From Burkholderia sp. WP9 (GTDB lineage: Bacteria; Pseudomonadota; Gammaproteobacteria; Burkholderiales; Burkholderiaceae): a DNA stretch of 64,000 nt. The stretch lies in the NCBI RefSeq assembly GCF_900104795.1, contig NZ_FNTG01000001.1:1550001-1614000 (forward strand). The letters are read 5' to 3'. Under the pieces are notes generated by a model. That model was not told the DNA's origin. It made no database searches and saw only the letters and a program-made list of their open reading frames with translations. How positions within the stretch are numbered: the first letter of the stretch is position 1; the number at the start of each line of letters is the position of its first letter. Below, one piece after another: positions 62,075 to 64,000 of this stretch. The translations under genes and the position numbers were made by a program.

Positions 62075-63049
62075 ATGCGCGCGATTCGCTGTAATCAATA
62101 TGGGCCGCCGGAGAGCCTGGTCGTCGAAAACCTGCCCGACCTCGAAGCACCGCCGGGCCACGTCGTAATCGACGTCAAAGCCGCAGCCGTCAACTTTCCC
62201 GACGTGCTGATCATCGAGAACAAGTACCAGTTCAAACCGCCCCTGCCCTTTACGCCCGGCTCGGAAGTCGCGGGCGTGGTGCGCGCGGTGGGCGCGGACG
62301 TCACGCAGTTCAAGCCAGGCTCGCGCGTGGTCGCCTTCACCGGTCAGGGCGGTTTCGCGGAACAGGCGCTGGCGCCGGTCAGCGCCTGCGTGCCGTTGGC
62401 GGACGGTGTTCCGTTCGAACTGGCGGCGGCCTTCACGTTGGCGTACGGCACCTCGCATCACGCCGTGGTCGATCGCGGTGCATTGCAGCCCGGCGAGACG
62501 ATGCTGGTGCTGGGTGCGGCCGGCGGCGTTGGACTCGCGGCCGTGGAGATCGGCAAGGCGCTCGGCGCGCGCGTGATCGCAGCGGCATCGAGCGACGAGA
62601 AACTTGCGACCTGCGTCAAGCACGGCGCGGACGCCACCATCAACTACAGCACCGAGGATCTGCGCGAGCGCATCAAGGCGCTCACCGACGGGAAAGGCCC
62701 GGATGTGATCTACGACCCCGTCGGCGGCGTGTATGCGGAGCCGGCGTTCCGCAGCATCGGCTGGCGTGGGCGTTATCTCGTGGTTGGCTTTGCGAACGGC
62801 GAGATTCCGAAGCTGCCGCTCAACCTGACGCTGCTCAAAGGCGCGAGCCTGGTCGGCGTGTTCTGGGGTGACTTTGCGAAGCGCGAGCCGCAGCATAATC
62901 ATGCGGCGTTCCAGCAGATGACCCGCTGGATCGCTGAAGGCAAGCTTAAACCGTATGTGTCGGCGCGTTATTCACTCGAAGAAACCGGGCGCGCGCTGCG
63001 TGACATGGCTGAACGTCGCGTGATCGGGAAGGTGGTGGTGACGCCTTAG
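62075..63049 (+). CDS. NADPH:quinone oxidoreductase family protein
   Basis: The 324-residue zinc-free medium-chain dehydrogenase has VIDVKAAAVNFPDVLII, PFTPGSEVAGVV and the Rossmann loop LVLGAAGGVGLAAVEIGKALG near residue 146. VVGFANGEIPKLPLNL and the close LRDMAERRVIGKVVV are typical of the QOR group acting on quinones or enones. ATG 62075 (MRAIRCNQYGPPESL) is chosen over the longer frame. It is divergent from surE and followed by a strong terminator. Confidence 0.87.
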   Translation: MRAIRCNQYGPPESLVVENLPDLEAPPGHVVIDVKAAAVNFPDVLIIENKYQFKPPLPFTPGSEVAGVVRAVGADVTQFKPGSRVVAFTGQGGFAEQALAPVSACVPLADGVPFELAAAFTLAYGTSHHAVVDRGALQPGETMLVLGAAGGVGLAAVEIGKALGARVIAAASSDEKLATCVKHGADATINYSTEDLRERIKALTDGKGPDVIYDPVGGVYAEPAFRSIGWRGRYLVVGFANGEIPKLPLNLTLLKGASLVGVFWGDFAKREPQHNHAAFQQMTRWIAEGKLKPYVSARYSLEETGRALRDMAERRVIGKVVVTP

Positions 63050-63122
63050 TCGAAGCGAAGACTGCGCTTGAGCGAAGCTTGATCGGGCGGCTCGTTCAAG
63101 CGGTTCCTTCGAGCGCCCAGAA

Positions 63123-63159
63123 AAAACGGCGCGCGGGCATCCATCCCGCGCGCCGTTTT
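63123..63159. terminator. bidirectional terminator between the oxidoreductase and the ABC permease
   Basis: AAAACGGCGCGCGGG (63123-63137) and CCCGCGCGCCGTTTT (63145-63159) form a perfect 15-bp stem with a 7-nt loop and short A/T flanks. Confidence 0.85.
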
Positions 63160-63198
63160 CGCTCATGCATTGCGCCACATAACTTGGCGCTCGCGGAG

Positions 63199-64000
63199 CT
63201 ACAGCTTTTCCGTATCGCCCGTCTTGGGCTGCCACTTCATCAAGCGCCGCTCGCCCATACCGACGATGGCATCCAGAACCAGCGCGAACGCGGTCAGCAC
63301 GAGGATCCCGGCAAACACGGTATTGATATCGAAGGTGCCTTCGGCCTGCAGAATCAGATAGCCGACGCCGCGCGCCGAGCCGAGATACTCCCCCACCACC
63401 GAGCCGACGAACGCCAGCCCCACTGAAGTATGCAAGCTGGAAAACACCCAGCTCATCGCACTCGGCAAGTAGACGAAGCGCAGCAACTGCTTGCGGTTCG
63501 CGCCGAGCATGCGCGCGTTGGCGAGCACGACCGGACTGACTTCCTTCACGCCCTGATAGACGTTGAAGAACACGATAAAGAACACCAGCGTGACGCCGAG
63601 CGCCACCTTGGACCAGATACCGAGGCCAAACCACACACCGAAGATCGGCGCAAGAATCACGCGCGGCATCGAGTTGGCGGCTTTGATATACGGATCGAAT
63701 AGCGCGCTCGCGAGCGGCGACAACGCGAGCCACAGGCCTACGCCGAGTCCGAGCGCGGTGCCGAGCGTAAACGCGAGCACGGTTTCGACCAGCGTGATCC
63801 ACAGGTGCAGATAGATCTCGCCGCCCGTGAACCACTCCCAGATCCGCTGCAACACCTTCTGCGGCTCGCCGAAGAAGAACGCCGCTTTGTTCGGGTCGTC
63901 GAAATAGAACGCCGGCAACAGCGTCGGACTGGTCAGCACGTACCAGAGCACGAAGCACAGCACGAGCAGCAGCCATTGCCAGATCACCAGATTCGCCCGG
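63199..64000 (-). CDS. ABC transporter permease, SsuC/TauC-like (partial at window edge)
   Basis: The six-helix inner-membrane permease of the binding-protein-dependent type has the EAA loop near residue 155 (ANARMLGANRKQLLRFVYLP). It resembles nitrate/sulfonate/taurine and pyrimidine-precursor uptake permeases; the substrate is undetermined. The frame stays open to the right edge (RANL before VIWQWLLL). The GTG at 63987 may not be the true start, which could lie outside. Other subunits are not in view. Confidence 0.82.
   Translation of the reverse strand, partial: RANLVIWQWLLLVLCFVLWYVLTSPTLLPAFYFDDPNKAAFFFGEPQKVLQRIWEWFTGGEIYLHLWITLVETVLAFTLGTALGLGVGLWLALSPLASALFDPYIKAANSMPRVILAPIFGVWFGLGIWSKVALGVTLVFFIVFFNVYQGVKEVSPVVLANARMLGANRKQLLRFVYLPSAMSWVFSSLHTSVGLAFVGSVVGEYLGSARGVGYLILQAEGTFDINTVFAGILVLTAFALVLDAIVGMGERRLMKWQPKTGDTEKL

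Overview
The window is a GC-rich stretch of bacterial chromosome that reads as Burkholderiaceae, most likely Paraburkholderia or a close relative. The support is the gene content: a phaC-phaA-phaB-phaR polyhydroxybutyrate locus with residue numbering close to Cupriavidus necator, a surE-pcm-nlpD-rpoS block, ispD-ispF divergent from mfd, and an OmpR protein of the Burkholderia type. No rRNA, prophage, insertion sequence or CRISPR array was seen. There is one tRNA gene, tRNA-Leu(TAG). Most of the window is core housekeeping DNA with a few accessory islets.

Left part (1-12,200): the end of an unknown gene, a DUF3999 protein preceded by a frameshifted remnant of its usual DUF2339 partner, a small hypothetical gene, tRNA-Leu, a degenerate squalene/phytoene synthase-like protein, a DUF1800/DUF1501 secreted pair, a small secreted protein, an OmpR/EnvZ-type two-component system, the peroxide-detoxifying pair ahpC-ahpD behind an OxyR-like promoter, and the isoprenoid genes ispF and ispD.

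Middle part (12,200-39,800): mfd, argE, a threonine dehydratase-like enzyme and mscL on the plus strand. These face a three-gene signalling cluster (CHASE3 histidine kinase, Rcp1-like single-domain receiver, hybrid kinase). An orphan hypothetical gene follows, then an AsmA protein translationally coupled to an unannotated 41-residue membrane peptide, a FetA/FetB-type ABC exporter, a medium-chain dehydrogenase divergent from a LysR regulator, and a non-homologous end-joining operon (ku, ligD and a 100-residue hydrophilic protein). A cytochrome P450, serB and two small AT-richer membrane-protein genes complete this part. LigD carries a 15-bp minisatellite that encodes a Lys/Ala/Thr linker.

Right part (39,800-64,000): metC, a secreted hypothetical protein, a BktB-type thiolase, a PfkB sugar kinase abutting rimO, dusC, and the pha locus with a good sigma-70 promoter for phaC. 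Then come pgeF-rluD (overlapping), bamD (divergent, with its -10 box inside rluD), rlmD, and a predicted exonuclease 4 nt downstream of rpoS. The overlapping surE-pcm-nlpD block, a quinone oxidoreductase and an ABC permease running off the right edge finish the window.

I saw no clear new multi-gene defence or biosynthetic system. The most interesting leads are small: two short membrane-protein loci missed by length cut-offs, the third gene of the end-joining operon, the repeat-encoded LigD linker, and the decayed DUF2339 gene.
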